Source: RGIG4074 sp964615285
GTDB lineage: Bacteria > Bacillota > Clostridia > Christensenellales > Borkfalkiaceae
Direction: 5' to 3'
NCBI GenBank assembly: GCA_964615285.1
Contig: CAZTND010000069.1
Location: 1 to 5,170 of the forward strand
Length of the DNA: 5,170 bases
Both the position numbers and the translations under genes were made by a program. The notes under the pieces are model-generated. The model saw only the letters and a program-made list of their open reading frames with translations, was not told the DNA's origin and ran no database searches. Positions 1-5,170 of this stretch are shown here, piece after piece (within the stretch, counting starts at the first letter, position 1; each line of letters opens with the position of its first letter).

Positions 1-101
1 AATGCCCCATATATTTCTTTTCTCCTGTATTTGGGCGCAAAGACTATATGATATTCACATCTGTATGTCGAATGTACCGTATGCTTTATTTCATTCTTCA
101 T
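1..101 (-). CDS. tnpA: IS200/IS605-family transposase TnpA, N-terminal fragment cut by window edge
   Basis: Reading leftward from an ATG at 101-99 there is an open frame of 33 codons that runs off the window. Residues 17-28 read YHIVFAPKYRRK, the conserved opening of IS200-like Y1 (HUH) transposases, preceded by a short KHTVHSTYRCE stretch that also fits the family. Such enzymes are about 140-155 residues long and cut and rejoin single-stranded DNA at hairpin ends. The catalytic HUH motif and tyrosine would lie outside the window, so activity cannot be judged. The start is supported by the position of the YHIVF motif and a G-rich stretch (GGGGG, about 12 nt upstream) as a weak ribosome site; poor translation is usual for these elements. 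The promoter at 153-181 fits this gene. It is in the same direction as the pst operon but probably a separate unit. An accompanying TnpB, if any, would be out of view. Confidence 0.82.
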   Translation of the reverse strand, partial: MKNEIKHTVHSTYRCEYHIVFAPKYRRKEIYGA

Positions 102-152
102 TGGATAAAAACCCCCTGTTATTCTTTGTGATGCGGTTGCCTAACCTTCACT

Positions 153-181
153 ATTATAACATAGAGGTTTTTATTTACCAA
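153..181 (-). promoter_or_regulatory. Probable sigma-A promoter for tnpA
   Basis: On the minus strand a perfect TATAAT -10 box (158-153) lies 17 nt downstream of TTGGTA (181-176), which matches four of six bases of the TTGACA -35 consensus. Transcription would start near 146, leaving a leader of about 45 nt before the tnpA ATG at 101. The leader contains a small GGTT-loop-AACC hairpin (146-135). Spacing and direction both suit tnpA. Activity is inferred. Confidence 0.6.
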
Positions 182-197
182 AGTATTTTCCTTCCCC

Positions 198-215
198 CCT
201 CAGTATAACCGGAGG
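198..215 (-). repeat. Candidate IS200-type left-end hairpin
   Basis: Read on the minus (tnpA coding) strand, CCTC, an unpaired C, GGT, a TAT loop, ACT and GAGG form a 7-bp stem with a one-base bulge and one G-T wobble. Short imperfect hairpins like this near the end of the element, upstream of tnpA, are what Y1 transposases bind. It lies about 97 nt upstream of the tnpA start and upstream of its promoter. The exact cleavage site and element boundary cannot be set without the right end. Confidence 0.35.
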
Positions 216-247
216 TTTATTCATGCTAAAGCGCCAAAGACAAACCA

Positions 248-269
248 CGCGGCGCTTTTCGGCGCCGCG
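248..269 (-). terminator. Likely terminator hairpin of the pst-phoU operon
   Basis: CGCGGCGC (248-255) and GCGCCGCG (262-269) form a perfect 8-bp GC stem around a 6-nt loop, 116 nt after the phoU stop. On the minus strand it is followed by TGGTTTGTCTTT, a moderate rather than strong U tract. It shares two bases with a second hairpin at 268-284, so the two are alternatives. Termination is plausible but the tail is weak. The rest of 285-385 is AT-rich, with an A/G-rich repeat (two GATATAAAG copies at 299-322), and shows no convincing gene. Confidence 0.5.
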
Positions 270-385
270 CGGCTGTCTGCCGCGACAAAATACGGCAAGA
301 TATAAAGATAAAGATATAAAGGAAAGAAGATAACGAGCTGTTTTACGATGCATCCCTTTCCCAAAGGACATGCCCGGCAAAACGT

Positions 386-1075
386 TTATTTTTCGTTTTT
401 GTCCTCTTCGGCGACGGACGGATTATAGTCCTTGTGCTCGCCCGTGATGGCAAAGATGACCCATTCGCCGATGTTGGTGGCGTGGTCGCCGATGCGCTCG
501 AAGTACTTGGCGATCATGAGCATGTCGATCGCCTGTTCGCTGAGGTTGACATCGTGGCGGATGAGTTCGACCAGGTCGTGTTTGGCGCTCTTGAAGAGTT
601 CGTCCACCTCGTCGTCCGTCGCGCAGACCTTCTTGGCGAGGTCGAGGTCGGACTTGATGAACGCCTCGATGCTCTTTTTGACCATCTGTATGGTGACCTC
701 CGCCATGCGGGAAATGTGCCCGTAGTCCATGGCGATGTTGGTCTTGCCGATGTGCAGGATGAGGTCGCAGATATCCGCCGCCTGGTCGCCGATGCGCTCC
801 ATGTCCGTGATCATCTTGATGGCGGCGGACACGTTGCGCAGGTCGTAGGCGACGGGCTGCTCCATCAGGATCATACGGAAACAAAGGGTTTCGATGTCCT
901 TTTCCTGCCGGTTGATGAGCCGGTCGTTGCGGATGATCTCCTTCGCCTTCTCCATGTCCTCGTTTGCCAGCGCGGCGACGCTGCCCTCGAGCGCATGCTC
1001 GATCATGTCGCCCATGTTTTCCATCATGTTGTGGAGCTTGATGAGCTCCTCGTTGAGCCTTGTTCTCATCATCAT
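386..1075 (-). CDS. phoU: Phosphate transport regulator PhoU
   Basis: A 229-residue cytoplasmic protein made of two repeated three-helix PhoU domains, the usual size for the family. PhoU couples the PstSCAB transporter to the PhoR-type sensor kinase and restrains phosphate uptake when phosphate is plentiful. Each half carries the metal-cluster signature: ERIGDQAADI from residue 93 and ERIGDHATNI from residue 193. RQEKDIE (56-62) and EQPVAYDLR (72-80) are also typical. The frame stays open upstream to 1369, but that 98-residue extension is Arg/His-rich, lies inside pstB and looks like no PhoU, so the start is placed at the first of three consecutive ATGs (1075). A GGGAGG at 1095-1090 precedes it by 14 nt, which is long. 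The start is only 5 nt past the pstB stop, so translational coupling is likely. The C-terminal tail is acidic and charged. It is the last gene of the operon. Confidence 0.95.
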   Translation of the reverse strand: MMMRTRLNEELIKLHNMMENMGDMIEHALEGSVAALANEDMEKAKEIIRNDRLINRQEKDIETLCFRMILMEQPVAYDLRNVSAAIKMITDMERIGDQAADICDLILHIGKTNIAMDYGHISRMAEVTIQMVKKSIEAFIKSDLDLAKKVCATDDEVDELFKSAKHDLVELIRHDVNLSEQAIDMLMIAKYFERIGDHATNIGEWVIFAITGEHKDYNPSVAEEDKNEK

Positions 1076-1080
1076 AATAA

Positions 1081-1929
1081 TTAACCGAACCTCCCGGTGA
1101 TATAATCTTCGCAGCGTTTGTCCTTGGGGGCGGAGAACACCTGTTCGGTGTCGCCGTATTCCACCATTTCGCCCAAAAGGAAGAACGCCGTCCTGTCGGC
1201 GATACGCGCCGCCTGCTGCATGTTGTGGGTCACGATGACGATCGTGACTTCGTCGCGGAGTGAAAGACAGAGTTCCTCGATCTTGCCCGTCGAGATAGGG
1301 TCGAGCGCGGACGTGGGTTCGTCCATGAGAATGATCTCGGGCTGCACGGCGAGGGCGCGCGCGATGCACAGGCGCTGTTGCTGCCCGCCCGAAAGCCCCA
1401 GCGCCGACTTGTTGAGCCGGTCCTTGAGCTCATCCCACATCGCCGCCTGCTTTAAGGAGCGTTCGACGATCTCGTCGAGCGCGCTCTTGGCGCGGATGCC
1501 GAAGGTGCGGGGCGCATAACAGATGTTGTCGTACACGCTCATGGGGAAGGGATTGGGCTTTTGAAAGACCATGCCCACGTTTTTGCGCAGGGCGGAGAGG
1601 TCAGTGTCCTTGGCGTAGATGTCTCTGCCGCCGATGACGATCTTACCCTCCACGCGGCACCCTTCCACGAGGTCGTTCATGCGGTTCAGAGTCTTCAAAA
1701 GGGTGGACTTGCCGCAGCCCGAAGGGCCGATCATAGCGGTGATCCGGTGCTTGGGGATCTCCAGGCTGATTTTTTTGAGTGCCTGGAACTTACCGTAATA
1801 GAGATCGACGTCCTGCACGGAGATGGCGGTGTCGCCCGAAAAATCGAAGATCTCCAGCTTGCCGTCCTTTGCCTTGTGTTCCTTTTTTTCCCGGCTCGGC
1901 TGAGCCTCTTTTTTCTTGAAATTAAACAT
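1081..1929 (-). CDS. pstB: Phosphate ABC transporter ATP-binding protein PstB
   Basis: A 282-residue ABC ATPase that powers phosphate import from the cytoplasmic face of the permease. All motifs are intact: Walker A GPSGCGKST (68-76), Q-loop in VFQKPNPFPMSVYDN (Gln123), signature LSGGQQQR (179-186), Walker B IILMDEP (199-205), D-loop SALD (207-210) and switch His235 in VTHNMQQA. The QKPNPFPMS stretch and the C-terminal ITGRFG are specific to PstB among ABC proteins. The family is usually about 250-260 residues; here the ABC domain begins near residue 35 after a lysine/glutamate-rich leader (KKKEAQPSREKKEHKAKDGK). The ATG at 1929 has an AGAAGGG ribosome site (1945-1939) 9 nt upstream, so the leader is probably translated. 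It lies 17 nt after the permease stop and 5 nt before phoU. Confidence 0.97.
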   Translation of the reverse strand: MFNFKKKEAQPSREKKEHKAKDGKLEIFDFSGDTAISVQDVDLYYGKFQALKKISLEIPKHRITAMIGPSGCGKSTLLKTLNRMNDLVEGCRVEGKIVIGGRDIYAKDTDLSALRKNVGMVFQKPNPFPMSVYDNICYAPRTFGIRAKSALDEIVERSLKQAAMWDELKDRLNKSALGLSGGQQQRLCIARALAVQPEIILMDEPTSALDPISTGKIEELCLSLRDEVTIVIVTHNMQQAARIADRTAFFLLGEMVEYGDTEQVFSAPKDKRCEDYITGRFG

Positions 1930-1946
1930 ATTTTTTTACCCTTCTG

Positions 1947-3803
1947 TTATCTTTTCTTCTTCACGCTCTTCTCGATGAAGAACACGATGAGGTTGAGGAG
2001 GAACGTTAAAACCAACAGGACGACCGCCGTCGCATAGGCCTCTTCGAATGCCAGCCCTTCCGCGAAGAAGGAATACATGAACACCGTGAGCGTGCTGCCC
2101 ATGTTCATCGGGTTCAGCGCGGAGGAGACGGACGAACTGGAGACGGACATCATGCCCGAAGTGTAGATGAGCGCCGCCGATTCGCTGACGATGCGCCCGA
2201 TGGCGAGCACCGAAGCGGTGGCGATGCCGGGGAACGCCGACGGCAGGACGACGCGGAAGATGGTGCGCACCTTGCCCGCACCCAGGCCGTAACTCGCTTC
2301 GCGCCAGGTCATGGGTACGGCGATGAGGCTTTCCTCCGTCGAGCGGATGATGGTGGGCAGGACGACGAGCACCATGGTGAACGCGCCCGCGAAGATCGAA
2401 CGCCCGACCAGTTTTACGAAAAAGAGATAGCCGAACAGGCCGAATACGATGGAGGGAACGCCCGCCAGTGTGTCGGTGAACGTGCGCAGGACTTTGACGA
2501 CCTTGCTGCCCGGCTTGGCGTATTCGACGAAGTAAATGGCGGCACCCACGCCCAAAGGCAATGCGATGATGAGCGTGAACAGGATCATGTAGCCCGTACT
2601 GATGAACGCGGGCAGCAGCGACACGCCGTCATAGTCGTCCCCGCCGAAGAGGAAGTTCCAGCTGATGTGCGGGATGCCGTTGATGAGAATGAACAATATG
2701 ACCGCCGCCAGCGCGAACACGACGAGCGCGGCGCACACCATGGCGAAGTATTTGAGGATTTCGGGGATGAGCCCCTTCTTTTCAAATACGATCTTTGCGT
2801 CCGCATCCCCTTTCAGCACCTTTTTGCCCCGCTTGCCCCTGAACTCCTTGGGCACGAGGTTGATGGAGAGGTTGATGAGGAGGACGAGCACGAGGAGCAC
2901 CAGGCCCGTGGCGATGAGCGCCGATTCGTGCAGCGTTCCGGTGGAGACCTCGCCCATTTCCCCGACGATGTTGGTAGTCAGCGTGCGGATGGGAATGAAC
3001 AGCTCTGTGGGAAAGTTGGCCGTGCCGCCCGAAACCATCTGCACCGCCATGGTCTCGCCCACCGCCCTGCCGATGCCGAGGATGAGGGCGGAGATGACGC
3101 CCGAACGCGCCGCCGGCAGCAACACGTTGAACACCGCCTGCGCCTTGGTGTTGCCCATGGCGAGCGAACCCTCGTAATACTGTTCGGGCACGGCTTCGAG
3201 CGCGTTTTTGGTGAGCGACGTAACCGTCGGAATGATCATGATGGCAAGCACGATGGCGGTGGCGAGAATGCCGTAACCGCTGCCGCGGGGGTCAAATACC
3301 GCCAGGTTTCTGACGATGATCTGTATGCCGAAATAACCGTAAATGACGGAAGGAATGCCCGCTAAAAGTTTGACGACCTGGTCGAAAACGGAGCGCAGAT
3401 TGATCTTATTGATCCATTCGACGCACCCGGAGAGGAATTTATTGCTGCCCCTGTAACGCAGATGAAACTTGTCGGGGCACCAAAAGACCATAAAGACCGC
3501 CGTAAACACGCCGATGGTGCCGCCGATGACGACCGCCATCAGGGTGACGACGATCGAGCCGGTCAGCATGGCCAGAATGCCGTAAATATCCGAAACCGAC
3601 CAGCCCTCTTTGCCCTCAAAGTGCGGCGCCCACAGACCGCCGAACAGAAAATTGAACACGCCGATCTCGCGGAGCGCGGGAATGGAATTATACAAAATAT
3701 AGCCGATGATGCCGAGCACGGCGACGACCGACATGCACGCGCAGACGATGAAGAGATATTTAGCCGACGTATCCTGTATTTTTGTCTTGCTGAATTTTAT
3801 CAT
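1947..3803 (-). CDS. pstCA: Fused phosphate ABC transporter permease PstC-PstA
   Basis: A 618-residue membrane protein combining both permease subunits, which are normally separate proteins of about 300 residues each. Residues 1 to about 320 are PstC-like: first membrane helix near 17-38, LLAGIPSVIYG (146-156), EAA-type cytoplasmic loop near 211-230 (EGSLAMGNTKAQAVFNVLLP) and GRAVGETMAV. After a basic cytoplasmic linker (about 320-350), PstA follows: helix near 354-376, LAGVPSIVFGLFG (446-458), EAA loop REASYGLGAG to LP (501-521) and GRIVSESAALI. Each EAA loop would dock one PstB copy, so one chain could replace the PstC/PstA heterodimer. The frame opens earlier at a TTG (3815), but that codon overlaps the GGAG ribosome site (3813-3810), which lies 6 nt before the ATG at 3803, so the ATG is preferred. 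The PstC part has an unusually long stretch (about 108-145) before LLAGIPS. Confidence 0.93.
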   Translation of the reverse strand: MIKFSKTKIQDTSAKYLFIVCACMSVVAVLGIIGYILYNSIPALREIGVFNFLFGGLWAPHFEGKEGWSVSDIYGILAMLTGSIVVTLMAVVIGGTIGVFTAVFMVFWCPDKFHLRYRGSNKFLSGCVEWINKINLRSVFDQVVKLLAGIPSVIYGYFGIQIIVRNLAVFDPRGSGYGILATAIVLAIMIIPTVTSLTKNALEAVPEQYYEGSLAMGNTKAQAVFNVLLPAARSGVISALILGIGRAVGETMAVQMVSGGTANFPTELFIPIRTLTTNIVGEMGEVSTGTLHESALIATGLVLLVLVLLINLSINLVPKEFRGKRGKKVLKGDADAKIVFEKKGLIPEILKYFAMVCAALVVFALAAVILFILINGIPHISWNFLFGGDDYDGVSLLPAFISTGYMILFTLIIALPLGVGAAIYFVEYAKPGSKVVKVLRTFTDTLAGVPSIVFGLFGYLFFVKLVGRSIFAGAFTMVLVVLPTIIRSTEESLIAVPMTWREASYGLGAGKVRTIFRVVLPSAFPGIATASVLAIGRIVSESAALIYTSGMMSVSSSSVSSALNPMNMGSTLTVFMYSFFAEGLAFEEAYATAVVLLVLTFLLNLIVFFIEKSVKKKR

Positions 3804-3819
3804 AGGCTTCTCCAAACAA

Positions 3820-3863
3820 AGACAGTTCCGCCGCGTTTGGTTGCGACGGAACCGACATTGTCT
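3820..3863 (-). other. Intercistronic stem-loop between pstS and pstCA
   Basis: On the minus-strand transcript GTTCCGTCGC (3852-3843) pairs with GCGGCGGAAC (3834-3825) through ten pairs including one G-U, closing an 8-nt loop. An outer AGACA/TGTCT pairing (3863-3859 with 3824-3820) extends the stem across a 6-nt one-sided bulge. It is followed by TTTGTTTGGAG leading into the pstCA ribosome site. It could partly terminate transcription or protect the pstS 3' end, either of which would favour more binding protein than permease. The role is inferred. The remainder of the 139-nt gap shows no gene. Confidence 0.55.
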
Positions 3864-3942
3864 AAAAATTCATGCGCATTCGATTCTCCGCTCCGTCATT
3901 TTTTCATCGGCACGCAGACGGAAACCGAAGCGCACCCGCTCG

Positions 3943-4860
3943 TTACTCGGCTCTGTCCTCTTCGGGATCGGCCACGGCGATTGCGACGCCGTTCGCGTAG
4001 AGATCGTAGAGCTGGTCGAACGTGACCCCGGTCAGCGGGCTGTCCTTGCTGACGATGACGGCGATGCCGTCGGTCGCGATCTGAATGCATTCATACTGCG
4101 CTTCGTCGCCGCTCGTGCTCTGCGCCCTCGAAATCATACCGAAATCGGCCGTGCCGTCGGCAAGCGCGTTGGCAGCTTCGCCCGAACCGCTGCCGCCGAA
4201 AGTGACCGTGACATCGGGATTCAGCGCTTCATACGCCTCTTTCAGATCCGCCATCAGGGGATCTTGCAGGGAAGTGGAGCCGTGCAGGTAGACTTCGGCT
4301 TTCGGTCCTTCATATGCCGCATATTCCTCGACATAATCGGGCGCTTCGGTCACGATGTAGTTTTCAGAAACGATTTCCTGTCCTTCCTCGCTGAAAATAA
4401 ACGAGAGGAAATTTTTCGCCGCATCGCTCAGCCCGTCATAATCTTTATAGAGCAGGTTGAAAGGGCGGGAGAGCTCGTATGTTCCGTTCGTGACGTTTTC
4501 GACCGTGCCGTCGACCCCTTCCACGGCGACCGATTTGATCCTGTCGCCGTTCTCCTCCACAGTCCCCATGGAAACATAGCCGAGGGTGTTGATGTTTGCG
4601 GAGACTCTCGTGATGACGTCACCCGTGGAGGTAGCAACGAGCGTAGCGGGCGCAAACTGAGGGACATCCTTCAAAGAATCGCCGTTGGAATTGACGACCA
4701 ATTCGTCAAAAGCCGAACGGGTGCCGGAGTTCGCTTCACGGGCAACGCCGACCGTGATGTCGTTGCTGTCCGCTTCAGACGCAGGGGTGCAGGAAGCCAG
4801 GGCAAAGGTACCAAAGCCGAGGCAGAGTGTCATAGCCAACATTGTTGCGAATTTTTTCAT
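3943..4860 (-). CDS. pstS: Phosphate-binding lipoprotein PstS, circularly permuted
   Basis: A 305-residue periplasmic-type binding protein that captures phosphate outside the membrane and delivers it to the permease. Residues 1-24 are a lipoprotein signal (MKK, hydrophobic core, lipobox LASC, lipidated Cys24). The order of PstS motifs is swapped. First come segments usually found late: REANSGTRSAF (41-51, Arg/Ser/Gly/Thr phosphate loop), LGYVSMGT (93-100), ENVTNGTYELSRPF (121-134) and FIFSEEGQEIV (154-164). After a linker (about 170-187) come segments usually found first: HGSTSLQDPLM (193-203), GGSGSGEA (222-229), ADFGMISR (238-245) and ATDGIAVIV (262-270). Every expected ligand loop is present once, so the protein looks complete rather than broken. 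It ends soon after the QLYDLYANG segment with an acidic tail. The ATG at 4860 has AAAGGAG (4876-4870) 9 nt upstream. First gene of the operon, behind Pho-box-like repeats. Confidence 0.92.
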   Translation of the reverse strand: MKKFATMLAMTLCLGFGTFALASCTPASEADSNDITVGVAREANSGTRSAFDELVVNSNGDSLKDVPQFAPATLVATSTGDVITRVSANINTLGYVSMGTVEENGDRIKSVAVEGVDGTVENVTNGTYELSRPFNLLYKDYDGLSDAAKNFLSFIFSEEGQEIVSENYIVTEAPDYVEEYAAYEGPKAEVYLHGSTSLQDPLMADLKEAYEALNPDVTVTFGGSGSGEAANALADGTADFGMISRAQSTSGDEAQYECIQIATDGIAVIVSKDSPLTGVTFDQLYDLYANGVAIAVADPEEDRAE

Positions 4861-4908
4861 GAAAAAATTCTCCTTTCAAAAATTTTTCTTTTTTCCTTTG
4901 ACATCTAC

Positions 4909-4983
4909 ATCATACCGCAAAGTTGTATATTTTTTCTCCAAATTTTGTAAACAATTCTTCACAGATTTGTAATATTTTTCTTA
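4909..4983 (-). promoter_or_regulatory. Phosphate-starvation promoter with 11-bp Pho-box repeats
   Basis: On the minus strand two identical TTACAAA heptamers (4972-4966 and 4950-4944) lie exactly 22 bp apart. Degenerate copies fill the 11-bp register: TAAGAAA (4983-4977), TGAAGAA (4961-4955), GGAGAAA (4939-4933) and ATACAAC (4928-4922). A TATGAT -10 element follows (4914-4909), with no good -35 box at 17 nt. Direct repeats near TT(A/C/T)ACA every 11 bp upstream of the -10 are the known site type for Bacillus PhoP and resemble PhoB boxes. The start would be near 4902, giving a leader of about 40 nt to pstS. Exact ends and the binding factor are inferred. Confidence 0.6.
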
Positions 4984-5035
4984 CATTTGTCTGTTTTCGG
5001 AAAAAATATATCCTTTTCCGCCCTTGGAGGAGCAC

Positions 5036-5071
5036 TTTGCCCCCCTAACAGCATCGGCCATCCGGGGCAAA
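5036..5071. repeat. 8-bp inverted repeat of unknown role
   Basis: TTTGCCCC (5036-5043) and GGGGCAAA (5064-5071) are perfect inverted copies around a 20-nt centre. On the plus strand the right arm runs into a stretch of A, so on the minus strand the T run precedes the stem rather than following it; it is not a standard terminator for leftward transcription. It sits between the upstream terminator and the pst promoter. No gene is seen anywhere in 4861-5170. Confidence 0.35.
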
Positions 5072-5110
5072 AAAATGCGCAGCCGGACAAAAAACCCGAA
5101 AAAAGAAAGA

Positions 5111-5141
5111 GCCGCGGCACTGCCTTTCGGCCTGCCGCGGC
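5111..5141 (-). terminator. Strong intrinsic terminator of an upstream leftward gene
   Basis: GCCGCGGCA (5111-5119) and TGCCGCGGC (5133-5141) form a perfect 9-bp GC-rich stem; the 13-nt loop contains a further GCC/GGC pairing. On the minus strand the stem is followed at once by TCTTTCTTTTTT, a good U tract; on the plus strand it is not. It should therefore end transcription of a minus-strand gene to the right of the window and insulate the pst promoter. A second inverted repeat (CGGAAAA 5141-5147, TTTTCCG 5156-5162) lies just before it. Confidence 0.72.
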
Positions 5142-5170
5142 GGAAAACGGGATGTTTTTCCGTGTTTTGC

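Noticed and set aside
2..208. 68-codon plus-strand frame at the left edge
   Set aside because: It is antisense to the IS200-like tnpA start and its promoter, and the translation is low-complexity and hydrophobic with no recognisable motif.
171..380. 69-codon minus-strand frame just after phoU
   Set aside because: It runs through the GC-rich terminator hairpin and the putative IS end, has no ribosome site of note and resembles no protein I know.
1076..1369. 98-residue N-terminal extension of phoU
   Set aside because: It overlaps pstB in another frame, is Arg/His-rich and unlike any PhoU. The family-like sequence begins at the Met cluster at 1075.
3804..3815. TTG start for pstCA four codons upstream
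   Set aside because: The TTG overlaps the GGAG that best serves as ribosome site for the ATG at 3803, and it has no Shine-Dalgarno of its own.
3706..4950. 414-codon plus-strand open frame opposite pstS
   Set aside because: It is antisense to a clearly recognisable pstS and the start of pstCA, has an Arg/Asp/Val-rich composition with no known motif, and has no ribosome site. It is a shadow caused by codon bias.
4861..5170. Riboswitch or small RNA upstream of pstS
   Set aside because: Only the terminator, one inverted repeat and the promoter repeats can be supported. The predicted leader of about 40 nt is too short for a riboswitch.
1..5170. CRISPR array, tRNA or rRNA
   Set aside because: No regularly spaced long repeats and no cloverleaf or rRNA-like segments were seen.

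Overview
The window holds a complete high-affinity phosphate uptake operon on the minus strand. In order of transcription it reads pstS (4860-3943), a single fused pstC-pstA permease gene (3803-1947), pstB (1929-1081) and phoU (1075-386). At the left edge, also on the minus strand, is the start of an IS200/IS605-type transposase gene (tnpA) that runs out of the window. Coding DNA is fairly GC-rich, while control regions are AT-rich. Good Shine-Dalgarno sequences, a lipoprotein PstS and Bacillus-like 11-bp Pho repeats suggest an uncultured Clostridia-type Firmicute. That placement is inference from sequence style, not a match.

Right edge to pstS (5170-4861): a strong leftward terminator hairpin (5111-5141) appears to end a gene lying outside the window. 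It is followed by an 8-bp inverted repeat and then an AT-rich promoter region. TTACAAA-like heptamers recur there exactly every 11 bp upstream of a TATGAT -10 element, as expected for a PhoP/PhoB-type phosphate-starvation promoter. Operon: PstS captures phosphate outside the membrane, PstCA forms the channel, PstB hydrolyses ATP, and PhoU links transporter state to signalling. A stem-loop sits in the 139-nt gap between pstS and pstCA, while the later gaps are only 17 and 5 nt. Left of phoU (385-1): a GC-rich hairpin likely ends the operon. Beyond it are a putative IS left-end hairpin, a good promoter and the tnpA start.

Two features of the transporter stand out. PstS is circularly permuted: the part that is normally C-terminal (RE-x-x-SGTR loop, GYVS, RPF, EGQ) comes first, and the normally N-terminal part (GSTSLQDPL, GGSGSG, ADFGMISR, DGIAVIV) comes last. 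The two permeases are also one polypeptide of 618 residues. No phoP/phoR genes lie in the window.
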